NCBI GenBank assembly: GCA_008692225.1
Contig: VICG01000006.1
Location: forward strand, 91,001-155,000
Origin: Monilinia fructicola
Lineage: Eukaryota; Ascomycota; Leotiomycetes; Helotiales; Sclerotiniaceae
Direction of reading: 5' to 3'
Length of the DNA stretch: 64,000 nucleotides
How positions within the stretch are numbered: the stretch's first letter is position 1; each line of letters opens with the position of its first letter. A program made the translations under genes and the position numbers. The notes beneath the pieces were generated by a model. It was not told where the DNA came from, did no database searches, and saw only the letters and a list, made by a program, of their open reading frames with translations. Positions 11,328-23,645 of the stretch are shown here, piece after piece.

Positions 11328-12122
11328 ATGGTTCCGACTCTTCTCCTCAGTATCCTAGCAACAGGACTCCTCGTTCACGCAACTCCGGTCCCAGCACCAA
11401 CTGGTATTCCATCTACTTCTGTTGCCAATACTCAACTTGCTGCTTTGACAGTGGCTGCCGCTGGAAGTCAAGACGGTTATTCAAGAGATTTGTTTCCTCA
11501 CGTCCGTTCACCTGAACACTTTTCTCTCCATTCCATCCCCAACGCGGCCCCCCCCCCCCACACACATCTCCACAAACTAAACTAACCCTCCCTACCCCTG
11601 ATTTAGTGGATAACCATCTCCGGCGCCTGCAACACGCGCGAAACCGTCCTCAAGCGCGACGGCACCAACGTCGTCGTTAATTCTGCCTGTGCAGCCACAT
11701 CTGGCACATGGGTCTCTCCCTACGACGGCGCTACCTGGACCGCCGCATCCGACGTTGATATCGATCATCTTGTCCCTCTAAGCAATGCATGGAAAGCTGG
11801 GGCTTCTTCATGGACCACGGCCCAACGTCAAGCATTCGCTAACGATCTTGTGAACCCGCAACTGCTGGCCGTGACGGACAGCGTTAATCAGGGAAAATCG
11901 GATAGCGGACCTGAAGCGTGGAAACCAAGTTTGAGTATGTTTCTCTTTGGACTGTGGATATTGGATGGGGGGAAGTGGGATCCAAGACAATTGCTAATGA
12001 GAAAATTAGAATCTTACTGGTGCACATATGCTAAGATGTGGATTAAAGTTAAATATGTGTATGATCTCACAATTACGAGTGCGGAGAAATCGGCCTTGGT
12101 TACTATGATGGATACTTGTTAG
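11328..12122 (+). CDS. Secreted HNH-type nuclease (DUF1524/GmrSD C-terminal-like)
   Basis: Three exons: 11328-11501, 11607-11934 and 12010-12122, giving 204 residues. The introns are 105 and 75 bp; the first donor is the weaker GTCCGT. The N-terminus is a typical signal peptide (MVPTLLLSILATGLLVHA, then a Pro/Ala-rich stretch), so the mature protein is probably extracellular. The core carries DIDHLVPLSNAWKAGA with the Asp-His pair of the HNH fold, followed by LVNPQLLAVTDSVNQGKSD and PEAWKP, the pattern of the DUF1524 secreted nuclease family. Cysteines in NSACAAT, YWCTYA and the terminal DTC suggest disulphides. Such proteins degrade extracellular DNA or RNA; the exact substrate is inferred only from family. 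A clean single-copy secreted gene with a TATA-like box ~100 bp upstream. Confidence 0.9.
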
Positions 12123-12523
12123 ATAACATGCTCTCGGTTAAATGAAGGGGCTGTCTATGTGTACGAGGATGGGCTGGGATGTAGTAGTCCCAGTGGAATA
12201 GGCCAAGTGATAGGCCTTCATGTGATTGCAGGTGGTCATTCAATGACATGAGATGATGGGTTAAGGAGTTTTGGTGTTGAATATTTTTGTGTCGGTTCTT
12301 AGTGAAGGAGGTTATGCAATGAAAAGTCAAGAGATGATCGAGATCGATTGGTACACTTTGGCCATTAAGTTGCACATTTGGTATTGTTACTCAAACGATA
12401 TGGATGTTTCCCATTGCGTGTTAACATTCGTATTCATGATAAATTATTGATACGTTACACGTTGCCAAGATTCCAAGCTTTCATCGTCATTAATTTTCAT
12501 TAAAAGTCCCTTCCTTTCATTTC
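12123..12523. other. Convergent 3' intergenic spacer
   Basis: About 400 bp between the 3' ends of the secreted nuclease and the zinc dehydrogenase. No gene, repeat or structured element is visible; only short random frames on the minus strand. Confidence 0.6.
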
Positions 12524-14033
12524 TCATTGCTTGTACAAGGTAAGACTGGGACTACCAGGAGCTGCTGGCGCCGAAAACTTTGTCTGTACAAAGACCTTCT
12601 GCATACCATCTTCCTTCTTCTCAAACTTATAATAAACGTCATCAAGTTCATCCAGCGAAACACGATGCGAAACCATTTGAAGAGGATCAAACTCATTCTT
12701 CTCAATCATTCCGAGGAGTTTCTCCCAGTACATATGTACTGGAGCTTGTCCGTTGCCGATGAGTCGAATACCGCGTTCCATCAAACTTCCGATATTGAAG
12801 TGATTGGTGTAACCGACGTAAATGCCGGTGATACCGCATCGACCGTAGTTTTTCACGGAGGTGATCATTTCGTTGACTATTTCAGATGTATCGGTTTCCA
12901 TGCCAAGCATGAGCTCGAAGTAATGCGCCCAACCCTTTGCGTATTCACCAGCTACACATTCTAAGGCGACATCGGGTCCGCGAGGAACCATCTCCTTTAA
13001 TTTGGCAGTTACTGAGGTTCCTCGGGGAAGTTTGCTGAAATCCAAGAGCTCGACCTTGGGAATCTTGGACTTGACATAGTCTAATCTCCAGTTGCTATCG
13101 ATCATGATGACTCGCGATGCACCATTCATGAAAGCGAACTCAGCGCACATTTGTCCAATGGGGCCTTGATATTGTTAGAGCAAATGACGGAATGATTGAC
13201 GAAACCACTTACCAGCACCCCAAATAGCAACTACATCACCCTTTTCAACTCCAGTATCGACAACGCAGTTCCATGACGTACAAATGACATCTGATAAGAA
13301 AAGACCCTTCTCATCTGGGACATTTGGGGGAAGCTTGAGCAAATTGACATCTCCGTATGGAACCCGAACATATTCTGCTTGACCCCCAGCAAATCCACCA
13401 GTGAAATGAGAGTATCCAAACATTCCGGCTGTTCTTCCTCCATACTATTGATATTAGCATTTGGTACTCTTTGGACGACTGAGTTCAAAACATACCATTC
13501 CTTCTGCAATCGTGTTACTGTTCGTCTTTTCACATTGCGATGATTGTTTCTTTTCACAATAGTAACAATCGCCACAGGCAATCTGAAAGCTGGCAACTAC
13601 ACGATCGCCCTTCTGTAACCCTTTCACACCTGGTCCCATAGATTCTACTTCACCGCAAAACTCATGGCCAAGAATATCACCTTTCTCTAATTCTACAATA
13701 GAGCCATGAAGCAAATGAAGATCACTTCCACACACAGTGCTTCCCGTGACTTTTAGAATAACATCTCTATCTTCAACCACTCTAGGTTTTGGTACATCCT
13801 CTATCCATGAAAAAAGATGATTAGATATGTGCAAATAAAATTACCGACTGGAGAAACTTACGTATCTTGACCGTATTTTTCCCCGTCCAACATAAAGCCT
13901 TCATAGTCTCACCACTTGGGTCCGCATACTTTTGACGATCCCTTGCTGGATTGGTCACATCCTGTTCAGTGATAGCATTAATATCATGACCGACAACTTT
14001 CTCGAGGAGAGCTGCTGCTTGACTAAGTGACAT
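12524..14033 (-). CDS. Zinc-dependent alcohol dehydrogenase, glutathione-independent formaldehyde-dehydrogenase-like
   Basis: Four exons on the minus strand: 14033-13862, 13800-13496, 13444-13213 and 13164-12524, giving 449 residues. Introns are 61, 51 and 48 bp with GTAAGT or GTATGT donors. The protein is a medium-chain dehydrogenase: catalytic zinc ligands C81 (TVCGSDLHLLHG) and H103-E104 (GHEFCGEV), structural zinc cysteines C133, C136, C139 and C147 (ACGDCYYCEKKQSSQC), and a Rossmann motif GAGPIGQ spanning the last junction. A ~45-residue N-terminal extension (LLEKVVGHDINAITEQDV) precedes the catalytic domain. The long insertion after the Rossmann fold, with a histidine/aromatic-rich stretch, resembles formaldehyde dismutase/dehydrogenase members rather than short alcohol dehydrogenases. 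It would oxidise an aldehyde or alcohol with NAD(P). The substrate is inference. Confidence 0.9.
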
Positions 14034-16266
14034 AGTGAATGACTAATTCGATTGATTGGTTTTTGGATATTTGATATAATATGAACAAGACAAAACAGAT
14101 GTCAAAATACGGTATTTTTGTATCAAAATGTCAAATGCGGGAGGAATTGATGTTGATAAAGAGATCGGAGGAAATGCTCCTTGCATACGTCATATTGGTA
14201 GCACAATCAACGACGTCAGTAGTTTGATAATTTCTATAATCTTGCGATGTTAAGTTAGTGTGCTAATTTTTTAGTTCATGATTGCTTTATCAAATACTCG
14301 AGTACTGGCCCCCTTCATTTTCAAATCTTGATAGGCGAGATGTACAGCCATGTCATGACTACAAGTGAGAATTCGAAATTGGAGATGGAAGATGAGACAT
14401 TAACATGATGAGCTGGCAACTGTTGGTGAAATGGTTAAAATGACATGCACTTGAAGTTTCAAATCGGCAACTTGGTAGGAAGATGCGCAAGCAGCGGAAT
14501 TGATCACCGTAACCTTAGCATAGTTCTACATAACCTTAAGGTTAATCTTGGTTCTAGTTCTACTTGTTAACTAACAATTAGTTGCATCTGCACCTCGTCG
14601 TTGTGAGATAAGCACAGCAGGCCATCCCATCCCCTTTCTCTCTACTCACTACCACAAGGCTGAGATTTGGATTTGGTCGTGGTGCCAGATAAAACCCACG
14701 TCGAAGGTTTCAGAGTTGATTTATTGTCTGCAATGTTCGATGGTCTTGACGGGGTGGGGAAAGCGATGGTTATTTATTCGCGGTATAATTACTTATCAGG
14801 CTCTCATGTTCTTTGTTTCTGTAGTTCTATGACAAGACGAAAGAGCTTTTTTGACTTGGTAGGGGAAGTTAATAGGTCCTCTATCTACTTTTTTCAGGAT
14901 TTCAGCATGCCGGGTTCGTTAGGGAAATTGGTACTATACTCCGTAAGGTTATACAGTCGCTCAGTATATTGGCAGAGTATCACGAGATACGAACAAGAGC
15001 TTAGCAACCTCAATCTCTTCCTCGCGTCTCTTTCGCAGGTTTCCATTCATCTCAATACCTCTTAAGCTCAGCGGCCTTACCATCGAATCTTTCGCATTTA
15101 TTTTTCTTCTCCATCTAGCATGCCGCGTATGAGCCCTTGCTCACTTGCAATCTTCATGCGTCTAACAAGGAACTGAAGATAAAGATTATCTGGGAATGGT
15201 ATTTCCATCTCAAATTGTCTTGCCTTTTGATTCTCTATATACAAAGATCTAGACTGAAGAAGGATTAATGGCAGGGGAAGAACTTTTCACCATCAAAAAC
15301 ACTTACCACTGGTGTCTCTACACCCATGATTCCGGTTCCGCGAGCGAAAAAATAGAATTCAAATCCCCTTGCAATTGAAATTCCTCTTATAGTTCACGTA
15401 CATCGTTCATAAGCAGCCTTTAAATGTTCAAAACACCTCAAATTGGAGCCCATCGAGGAGATCATGCATGTTGTTCGTTTCAGAGGTCTCGAAGTTGCGG
15501 CCGAATCTATAGGATGTAAATTCGGAATAACATTGAATCACACCAGCCCTTGAGCGCCACGCTTCCCCACGATCACATGAGCAGGATCTCTGTGGTTGAA
15601 AATACAGGCTGCCTCTATACTCGCGATATCCCTTCCAATTTCATTTAGGTCGAAGGACTCGGGCTTGTGTGTCTCTTGGATATTGAGAATTCGGTATCAA
15701 GGGATAACTAGAGTTTCTTGCGCCATGTATATCATGATCTTTCCATGAGTGCAGGGTTTATTCGTGGGTTGGTAGATAGAGTTAAGAAATTTATATCCAG
15801 GCTCAGGCCATTCAATTCAAGCTGACAGGTAGGTATTCTTGAATATACTTATACAATATCGCCTGTTGGAGATTTTGAGACTGTATTTCGCATATAAAGG
15901 AATAGCTGTTGGTGATACAAGTAGCAGCTTGGTTCCATGGATATCTTCTTCTCCAACGATTGATTTGCGTAGCTCACTGCATGTTATCTCTAATCTACCT
16001 TTGGATTCTCGATCTCTTTACTTTCAACATGCAGAAACTACTAGCAGCTATTTGGAGATGCACGCAAAATTCCGCATGCGCAAAAACACCTCTATTCTTC
16101 ACTTGAAATTACTTGCCTAGTCTGCGCTGCATCTATTGAGCATATAATTCGGCGATGTTGGTATTAATTGTAATTTACCATCATCTAGTGTGTCTCAATA
16201 GATAGAAAGGACTCTCGATGGGTACCATGTATCTTGTACCCTTGATAATCTAAACTCTATAATATC
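14034..16266. other. Gene-poor spacer between dehydrogenase promoter and MFS 3' end
   Basis: About 2.2 kb. The first few hundred bases are the dehydrogenase promoter. The longest frame (14667-15065, plus, 132 codons) has no start context, domain or compositional support and I do not call it. The frames at 15839-16120 are likewise unsupported. No repeats or RNA genes recognised. Confidence 0.5.
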
Positions 16267-18109
16267 TCACGCTACAGTTCTTTCTCTATTATCTTCCCTC
16301 AAACCTTGCTCCCCGCCCAGCTTCACCTCCAAACTCAGCTCCTCAGTCCCCAAACTCAGCAGTCCCGCCACCCCCGCCAAACCCGCCATTACTGCCCAAA
16401 GAACCTTTAATGCATCCGCATATGCATGAATGATCATCAGCTTCTCAGGATCATCATCTGGCAGGCCTCTAATGACCTGAACTAATCCACTAGCATCATT
16501 TGCCAGCTCTGTATAATTCGATGCCAAAGATGAGTAAGATGATAATTTATTTCGAAATTGGGACTGGAAGATGACGCCACCGATGGCAACACCTACTGCT
16601 TGGCCAAAGGAGCGCATGAAGGTATACATTGCCGCTGCGAAGGCAACGTCATCTTGGGAAACAGACGACTGGGTTGCGTATGCGAGACTGGAGGGAAGTT
16701 AGCCGATGTTTAGGTGGTGAGTGTTTCAGTACCAGATACTCGGGACCCTGTTATAATGTACATACCTATTATATAACATCCCCAGCCCGATTCCTGCAAC
16801 AATGTTCATGAAAATCCAAGCTGGAATGCTTGTATCTTGATCGAGATTATATAGGACCCCCATACCCAATACAGTAATTGACCAGCCCGCCCATATTGCC
16901 CATCTAAATCTTCCTGTCTTACTAATAGCCACACCAATTGCAATCGCCGCTGGTGCAATCGTGAATGTTTCCGGAAAGACAGCAACGCCAACAATTGTAG
17001 GCGAATATCCTTTTACACCCTCATAATATAATGGGATGTAGTATACGATACTCCAAATAATAATTCCTTGAGTAAACGTCCCGATATAATTCACCATGGC
17101 TGTTCTTCGCTTAAAGATCCCCAGCGGAACCAACGGTTCCTTCACCCAATTCTCATAGAACAAAAAGCCCACGATACCCAAGACCCCCAGAACTAGCGGA
17201 ACAAGCGTATGCCACGAGGACCAAGCAAACATAACACCACCCCAACTGACCGGTATCAAAAAGCTCGTCACCGAACCCGTCAATAGCACACACCCCACAA
17301 AGTCAAATCTCCTCAAGTGAGAAAGCAAATTGCCACTCCTCTTATTCAGCTTCAAAAACAAAACCGTCATCACAATACCCACCCCACAAATCGGCAAATT
17401 GATCCAAAAGATCCATCTCCAACTTGCGTACTGCGCGAGACTCCCTCCTATCAATGGACCCGTCACGCTCCCCACGGCCCAGATCAATGTTTGGAATCCA
17501 AACCATGTTCCCCGCTCTCTCAGCGGTACAATATCCGTGATGACAACTTCGGTCAATGCGACGATTCCACCTCCCCCAATTCCCTGGATCGTTCTTCCTA
17601 CGAGGAGAACGGTGAAACTATGCGCCAAAGCACAGATTAAAGAACCGATAGCGAAGCAGGAGACGGAGACGAGAATAGAGGGTTTGCGCCCAAGTATATG
17701 GGAGATGGAGGCAAAAGTTGGTTGGATGACTGTGGATGTTAGGAGGAAGGACGTTCCGGTCCAGAAAGCTTCGATGGCTGTTCCGTGGAGGTCTTGGGCA
17801 ATTATCTTTGGGGTGTCTCAGGTTAGGTGAAGGTCTTGGATGGGTTCAAAGACGTCGGCTTACGGGAAGAGCTACGGAGAGAGCGGTGGCGTCGAGGGCA
17901 GCGGCGAGGATTATAACACACAAACTCGAGAAGGCTAAATAGAAACGAAGACCGGGGTTGAAGGGTGGACCTGAGTCTTCTAAATCCGCAGTTATGGTAA
18001 TTTTGTCTTCTGGACCATGCTTTTTCTCTATTTGGGATTGTGCTGCCGACGTTACGTTTGAGGTGGAAACTTCATTGCCAACGGCGATATCATCATATGC
18101 ACGAGACAT
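16267..18109 (-). CDS. MFS multidrug/efflux transporter, 14-helix DHA2-like
   Basis: Three exons on the minus strand: 18109-17864, 17805-16766 and 16687-16267, giving 568 residues, the usual size for the family. Introns are 58 and 78 bp. The start is MSRAYDDIAVGNEV; the cytosolic N-terminus of ~55 residues precedes the first membrane helix (FYLAFSSLCVIILAAALDA). Diagnostic stretches are SVALP-IIAQDLHGTAIEAFW, HILGRKPSILVSV, GRTIQGIGGGG, the antiporter-type GSVTGPLIGGSLAQY and ASWRWIFWINLPI. The C-terminal exon has MRSFGQAVGVAIGGVIFQ, also typical. Such proteins use the proton gradient at the plasma membrane to expel drugs or secondary metabolites. No biosynthetic gene lies next to it, so a self-protection role is not suggested by context. 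Confidence 0.92.
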
Positions 18110-18412
18110 TGCTATCACGTGTATTATTAGGAAGAACAATTAGAAGATTAATATTTGACCCCCTTAGAACAAACATTCAGGAAAACCAAGGACGTGAAGA
18201 TTTGAAATCGTAAATTATGGGGCCGAAAAATACGGATGCCAACGCGTCGTCAATGAGCCATGCTACAGTAGGTTAGTTCTATCGGGGGTATGCATGTCAT
18301 TGTTCAAAACCCCAGGGAGAAGACTTGATTTTCCATCAATATGACTGTTGTCAACATGAATGTATACTTGTATCATGATTTCTGAAAACTCAAATCTGAA
18401 CTTTTCTCATCA

Positions 18413-18963
18413 TCACCATTGGAGAAAGAGGCAAAAATCATTGAATGAAGTTGATTGAGATGATTGGATCTTACAAGGCATATTGAATTGGGTGTAAGAT
18501 ATGGACAACTCGATCAATGTAAGAGGAACCACGAAGAAGATGGCCGACAATGATGCCTCCTCGATGTCTACTCCTCCCCGTTCCTCAATGTACACTCTAC
18601 CATCTAACATCCATCTTTTCTCATCCTTTCCCGCTCACCCTAGAATCCAAGCGGATCCCAAGCATCAAATTGCTACTGTATCGCACGAACACGGCATTGC
18701 ATTAGACACGCTTCTGGGATTTCTATCTTCGATGTTTTGCTTCAGCTAGGGTATAGCTACCTCATTCGCCCTCGATTTCTCACATGGTCTCGCCAATAAT
18801 ACCTTCACTTGAGAAATGACTCCTTCAGTACTCTTCTCCAAGTTCGCCTAGAAATCCTATACATATCATGTCTACCGCGAAAAACACCACGTCTCCACTT
18901 CACCTTCGCATTCGCTGCCCGATACACAGTCCCTGAATACGTAATTGCCGACATAATTCCTAT
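18413..18963 (-). pseudogene. Possible relic of a membrane-protein gene
   Basis: On the minus strand, 18610-18413 reads a short frame containing GVDIEEASLSAIFFVVPLTLIELS, a plausible membrane helix, and near 18963-18900 another frame reads GIMSAITYSGTVYRAANAKV. Between them all frames are interrupted by stops. The pieces look like decayed coding sequence rather than random spacer, but I cannot name a family with confidence and a chance resemblance is possible. A plus-strand frame of 82 codons at 18501-18749 overlaps and is not favoured. Confidence 0.2.
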
Positions 18964-19592
18964 CGTAGTGTAGCACCCCTCGCATGATACTCAGCTGTAG
19001 TACAGCCTGTGCATATTTTTGCCGTTTCAATACTGCTGTTGGCTATGTATCTGATTGGAATTGCTGGGGATGGCGAGTATAACTTTGTGCAGCGGCCTTT
19101 CACGAGAACACATGATTTACATCACGAGAAATTTGGTAATTATTACGGCACTTTGTGTTTTACAGACTGAGCGCACAGGATTAATTACGGACGGAGTGAT
19201 AAGGAGAAAGAAAATCAGTAGCCTGCGAGCTTTCACATGGACAATAAAAGGAAAAAGTACATATTAGATCGAACAGCAATTAGCTTTGAGGATAGATAGT
19301 TGGATTAAATGATCAAGCGTGGCGCGAATTGGCCTCAGTAAGCACTCTGCAATTCAAATAAATATGATATATTTGTAAAGCAATCCAAAAAAGAAAACAC
19401 TGAATGATAGTGCACTTGCCTATATGCCTTTTTATCTAGTAATTTTGCTCCCTCGAGCTTAGCCAATGCTCTTTTCCCCTCATACCTCCCGACCTCATAA
19501 CCCTTTTAAGTTGTGTAAACAACAGTTGAACGCCGCATCTACCCAACGCCACCCAAGGATATAAAAGAACCGCCATCAAAGAATCATTAAAC

Positions 19593-21211
19593 TCATTGAT
19601 TATCTTGCATATTGAGTTCATCAAACTCGTCCAGCAGCTCATTCATGTCAATCTGTGGCGTCTCATCTTCACCATCACTAGTCTCCGCTACACTCATAGC
19701 ATCTGCTTCCTTCTGGGCTTTTTGGGCCTTATACAAAGCAAGTGTCTGTCTGAGCTCAGGATCTTCCTCAACATCCTGTAAGAACATCTCATAATCTCTA
19801 TCCATCTTCTCTTGATCTTGCTTCCTAGGTAAGACCTCCCCTTCTTCTTTGCCCATACGCTTGAGACGCCAGTTCCTGTTCTTAGACTTCTTCTTTCTTG
19901 CGTACAATTTCTTAACAAGCATTACATCAGGAATCTTTGACGAATAGTTGTTGGACTCTTCGAGCGCATCGTATTGAGGGTTATTGAAGTTGGTACCTGT
20001 CATCATATATCCCATAACAGAATCTCCTGGGTGAACTACATTTCCGAGATGCGTTCGTGTATAAAAGGTTTTGTCGTTTACTCCGAGGTCAGATGCGCGG
20101 GCAACTGTAGCCTCAGCAAGCATCCATCGTCCCTTTGTGGGTCCAAGTGGCTCAATGTCCATGATGATAAATTCTACCAATTCCTGAACGTCGGCCAAAG
20201 GCTTGAATGGTGCACGCCAGTAGATAGGGCAACTGATTTCCGCAGTCTGAAGGGATTGTGGATCTAGGATATTGATAGAATTACCAATTCGGTAACAGAG
20301 ACCAAGAGGAGAAATATTTCCAGCCGACTTTGCCAATTTAATCGGAAGCGCCACCAAATCATCCTTACAGATTGGTACCAACTCCACGGAAAAGGAGAAT
20401 TTGTAGGATTTGGTGGACGTGTGAATATCCATGGAAATGAGTTCCTGAGATTTCTTTGCTGTAACAGGGGCCACGGAACTCAAGAAGTCGACAAATTTTT
20501 CGGCAGAATTTCGTGCGGCGAAGAAGAAGTCCAAACCATCTTTAACTTCCTTGATGTTAATAGTATCCTTGTGAGCACCATGCTTCAAGATCAACTGTTC
20601 TAGATACAAGAAAGTTCTCTTGTGAGGAACCTTTTGTCTAACTTGCACACAAGCTCTCCATGTATTTGCAGTATAAGATTTCGCACAATCGGGACATTGT
20701 TGATAGGCAACCACATATTCGACCTCAAATGTTTGTTGCAACACCACGCCTTCCGATACCGAATCTTGTATAGTAAGCTTAACCTTGATTCTTCGAGAAT
20801 GAGGTTCCGTCCAAATGAAACTCGCATCGATAATGCGAACCTTGTGCAGACCTCTAAGTTTCTTCAGGCAAAGGGCGAGAAGTTCTCGAGACTCGAGTGA
20901 CGCTTGGATCCAGGTTTGAGGTGGGAGTAACCATCGTTCGCAATCTCGACAAAAGTGTACCGTGGCTTCTCTTTGAATACCTTGCGATACATCGACAGTG
21001 AGCTTTACGCAATCATAGCAGAGAGCGCCGGCGGAGGTTGTTCCATCGATAGGAGCGCCACAGTTGCAGCAGAGAATACTTCAAAACTATCAGTGAGGGA
21101 GACTAAAAGGGTATTTTTTATAAGAACTTACGTAGCACCAGTCTTCGGCTCTTGAGTCTGAAATCTTGAGGCAATCGATACCGGCGCGTCGTCAACATCC
21201 ATGGCAGACAT
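19593..21211 (-). CDS. NMD3: 60S ribosomal subunit nuclear export adaptor NMD3
   Basis: Two exons on the minus strand: 21211-21132 and 21078-19593, with a 53-bp intron, giving 521 residues, close to the yeast protein. The N-terminus MSAMDVDDAPV leads into the zinc region: ILCCNCGAPI (C30, C33), LCYDC (C47, C50), HFCRDCERW (C70, C73) and, further on, YQQCPDCAKSY. The central region (HKRTFLYLEQLILKHGAH, then IKEVKDGLDFFF) and the C-terminal acidic/Leu-rich tail (NELLDEFDELN) are typical; the latter fits the Crm1-dependent export signal. NMD3 binds the joining face of the nascent 60S subunit and carries it through the nuclear pore, being released by Lsg1 in the cytosol. Essential and single-copy in yeast. 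The 3' tail is rich in Lys/Arg (ARKKKSKNRNWRLKR), a nuclear localisation-type stretch. Confidence 0.97.
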
Positions 21212-22179
21212 GATGGCGGTATTTTCTGATATATTTTTTTCGTTTGATGTTGGAATTTTGATAAAAGAGAAAAAAGTTGCCCCGCAGCAGAGATAGACGA
21301 TAGAGAATGACGCTGGCTACGGTGGACTATTGATTAGTACGGATAAATTTAGTGACCACTTGAACATTGGATTTCTCAGCATTTTGTTTGTCTAACAGTA
21401 ACAACGAGTGACTAGACGATGGGAAAGGTATCAGGAGTACTTTGGATCTCTTTGATTCTGATTAACTGAAATTTGAAGTTTCTATACCTCCTAATCAAAA
21501 GCACTGGATGATAGATGTCGACTAAATTGAGTTACTTCCCGAAGAGGCCATATTCTGGATCTACACGTGACTTGAAGTTGATCTGCTGGCTCACGTGATC
21601 GATCGCCTTCCTCGAGCACTCCATCTGATGACGAAAATCCTTGATCTCTAGGAAGGTTATCTCTTGATCTAGTGGAGGTAGATTTGATTTGGTAATTGAC
21701 GGGCAATTAAAGCTATATACTAATACTGTATGTCACCGAAACTCCACTCTCTGATGCCCATTCTCTAAAGAGCATTCGTGATCGCTGAGCACAATTGCAC
21801 CATCATTCTTCGACCAATAGACAACCCCGATATTTCAACGATCATTCAAACCGAATTGCGTATCATATGTTTTTTCTTGCGTATTGAATGTCCAGAGCAT
21901 ATGACAGCTTAATCGTTATCTATGATTAGAGCGTGCGGAGGGGTCATTGAGAAGGAAGCTCCAATGAGAACCATGTACGATGTCGTTATCAAACATTGAC
22001 AGGTTCAATCTGGTAGGTTTGGCGAAGGTGGTTCGTTGGAGTTCCGAAAATTCGTTATGATCAGAGATGTATTTAAGTCATGTCACATCCTGCTTGGCTG
22101 GGCAAAAAAAAAACGACTCCAGTCTTTGTTATACCTAATAGTTGAATAGATATATCTTTAACAACAATCATCGGACACA
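21212..22179. promoter_or_regulatory. Divergent promoter region of NMD3 and the dioxygenase gene
   Basis: The two start codons face away from each other across 968 bp. I see a CACGTG E-box-type palindrome near 21594, a run of A residues near 22106-22114 and ordinary sequence otherwise. No TATA box clearly in position for either gene. No coding frame with support. Confidence 0.5.
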
Positions 22180-23489
22180 ATGGCACCATCAGCGACTGAA
22201 ACGGTCACCCTTCCAACTCAAGTCAAGAAGCCTGTGGATGACAGATTCACTCGCGCCGGGCTTGGAAACTACAAAGAGCTTTCTCCAACATCATTTGATA
22301 AGGATGCAGAGGAGAAAGGGCTTGGTGAACATGCTCCTGCTTCGGTAAGTGCTTTGAAGAGTCTATGCTAGTGCCTCAACGAGATCATTCTAATGCCTTG
22401 TGAAGTACCCAAATTATCTTCCAACATGGGACGATGTGACGTACCCACCTCTTGAGTCTTTTGAGCACAGAGATCATGGGTTGGATGCCGATACAACATA
22501 TCCAGAACTACTTGCTCCAGGTGTAGAATTGACCGAATTAACCCCCGCGATGGGCACGGAGATCAAGGGTGTGCAATTAAGTAAGCTGAACAACGCCGGC
22601 AAAGATCAATTGGCTCGATTTGTCGCGGAAAGAAAAGTGGTAGCTTTCAGAGATCAAGATTTCGCAGATCTGCCGATCGCAGATGCTGTCGAATATGGCC
22701 GATATTTTGGACGACCCCATATTCATCCAACATCTGGTGCTCCGGCCGGATTTCCTGAAGTTCATTTGGTACACAGAGCAGCAGGTGACAAAACGGCCGA
22801 GGAATTCTTCGAGACTCGAACAAATAGTACAGGATGGCACTCAGACATCACATATGAGAAACAGCCACCTGGAACAACATTCCTATACGCTCTTGATGTC
22901 CCAGAGAGCGGAGGAGATACCCTTTTTGCCAATGGCGTCGAAGCATACAACCGACTCAGTGAATCATTCAAAGAACGTTTGCATGGACTCACTGCGACAC
23001 ACTCTGGAATTGAGCAAGTAAATGCCTCTCGTTACAGAAACGGCATCGCTCGCAGAGAACCCGTTGTAAATGTTCATCCTGTTGTCCGAACACATCCTGT
23101 AACTGGAGAAAAGGCATTATACGTCAACAAACAATGTGAGTAGAAGTGCCCTTGACTATATGCTTAATATTGACGTTTTTCAAAGTTACTCGAAAGATTG
23201 TTGGGTTCAAACAAGAGGAAAGCGATATGCTATTGGTAATACCCCTTTGACCTCTGCATTCAATATCCACAATGATCTGACCATTCTTTAGAATTTCTTG
23301 TATGACCATATCGCACAGGGAGCCGACTTTCACGTAAGAGTTAAGTGGGCACCGAAGACTGTAGTCGTGTGGGATAACAGAGTAGCAACCCACACAGCTC
23401 TTGTTGATTGGTCGGGTGGAGCTCGCAGGCATCTGGCACGTCTCACACCGCAAGCTGAAGCGCCATACGAGACACCGTACAAAGCATAA
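22180..23489 (+). CDS. TauD/TfdA-type Fe(II)/2-oxoglutarate dioxygenase
   Basis: Four exons: 22180-22344, 22406-23135, 23186-23235 and 23292-23489, giving 380 residues. Introns are 61, 50 and 56 bp; exon 3 is only 50 bp but restores frame on both sides (NKQ-FTRKIVG and DMLL-NFLYDH). Iron ligands are visible: H200 and D202 in GWHSDITYE, and the distal His H349 in VATHTALVDW, followed by the 2-oxoglutarate-binding arginine pair R360/R361 (GGARRHLAR). The substrate-loop segment PGTTFLYALDVPESGGDTLF is typical of alpha-ketoglutarate-dependent taurine/sulfonate dioxygenases of fungi. The enzyme would hydroxylate a sulfonate or related compound to release sulfite or an acid; the true substrate is not decidable from sequence. 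No targeting signal, probably cytosolic. Confidence 0.93.
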
Positions 23490-23645
23490 TGATATTCAAG
23501 ACCTTATAAACCATAATAGTATTCGAAAAATTCTTAAAGCCTAGCCCGAGCTGTATGCTTAATGACCTGGTAGTTCATGGTTCCTTAAATCAGGTCGTAC
23601 CAATGTGACACTCATGCATCGTATGTGACGTAAACAATCATCAAC

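Noticed and set aside
14667..15065. 132-codon open frame between the dehydrogenase and the MFS gene
   Set aside because: No domain, no start or splice context, amino-acid composition like random translation.
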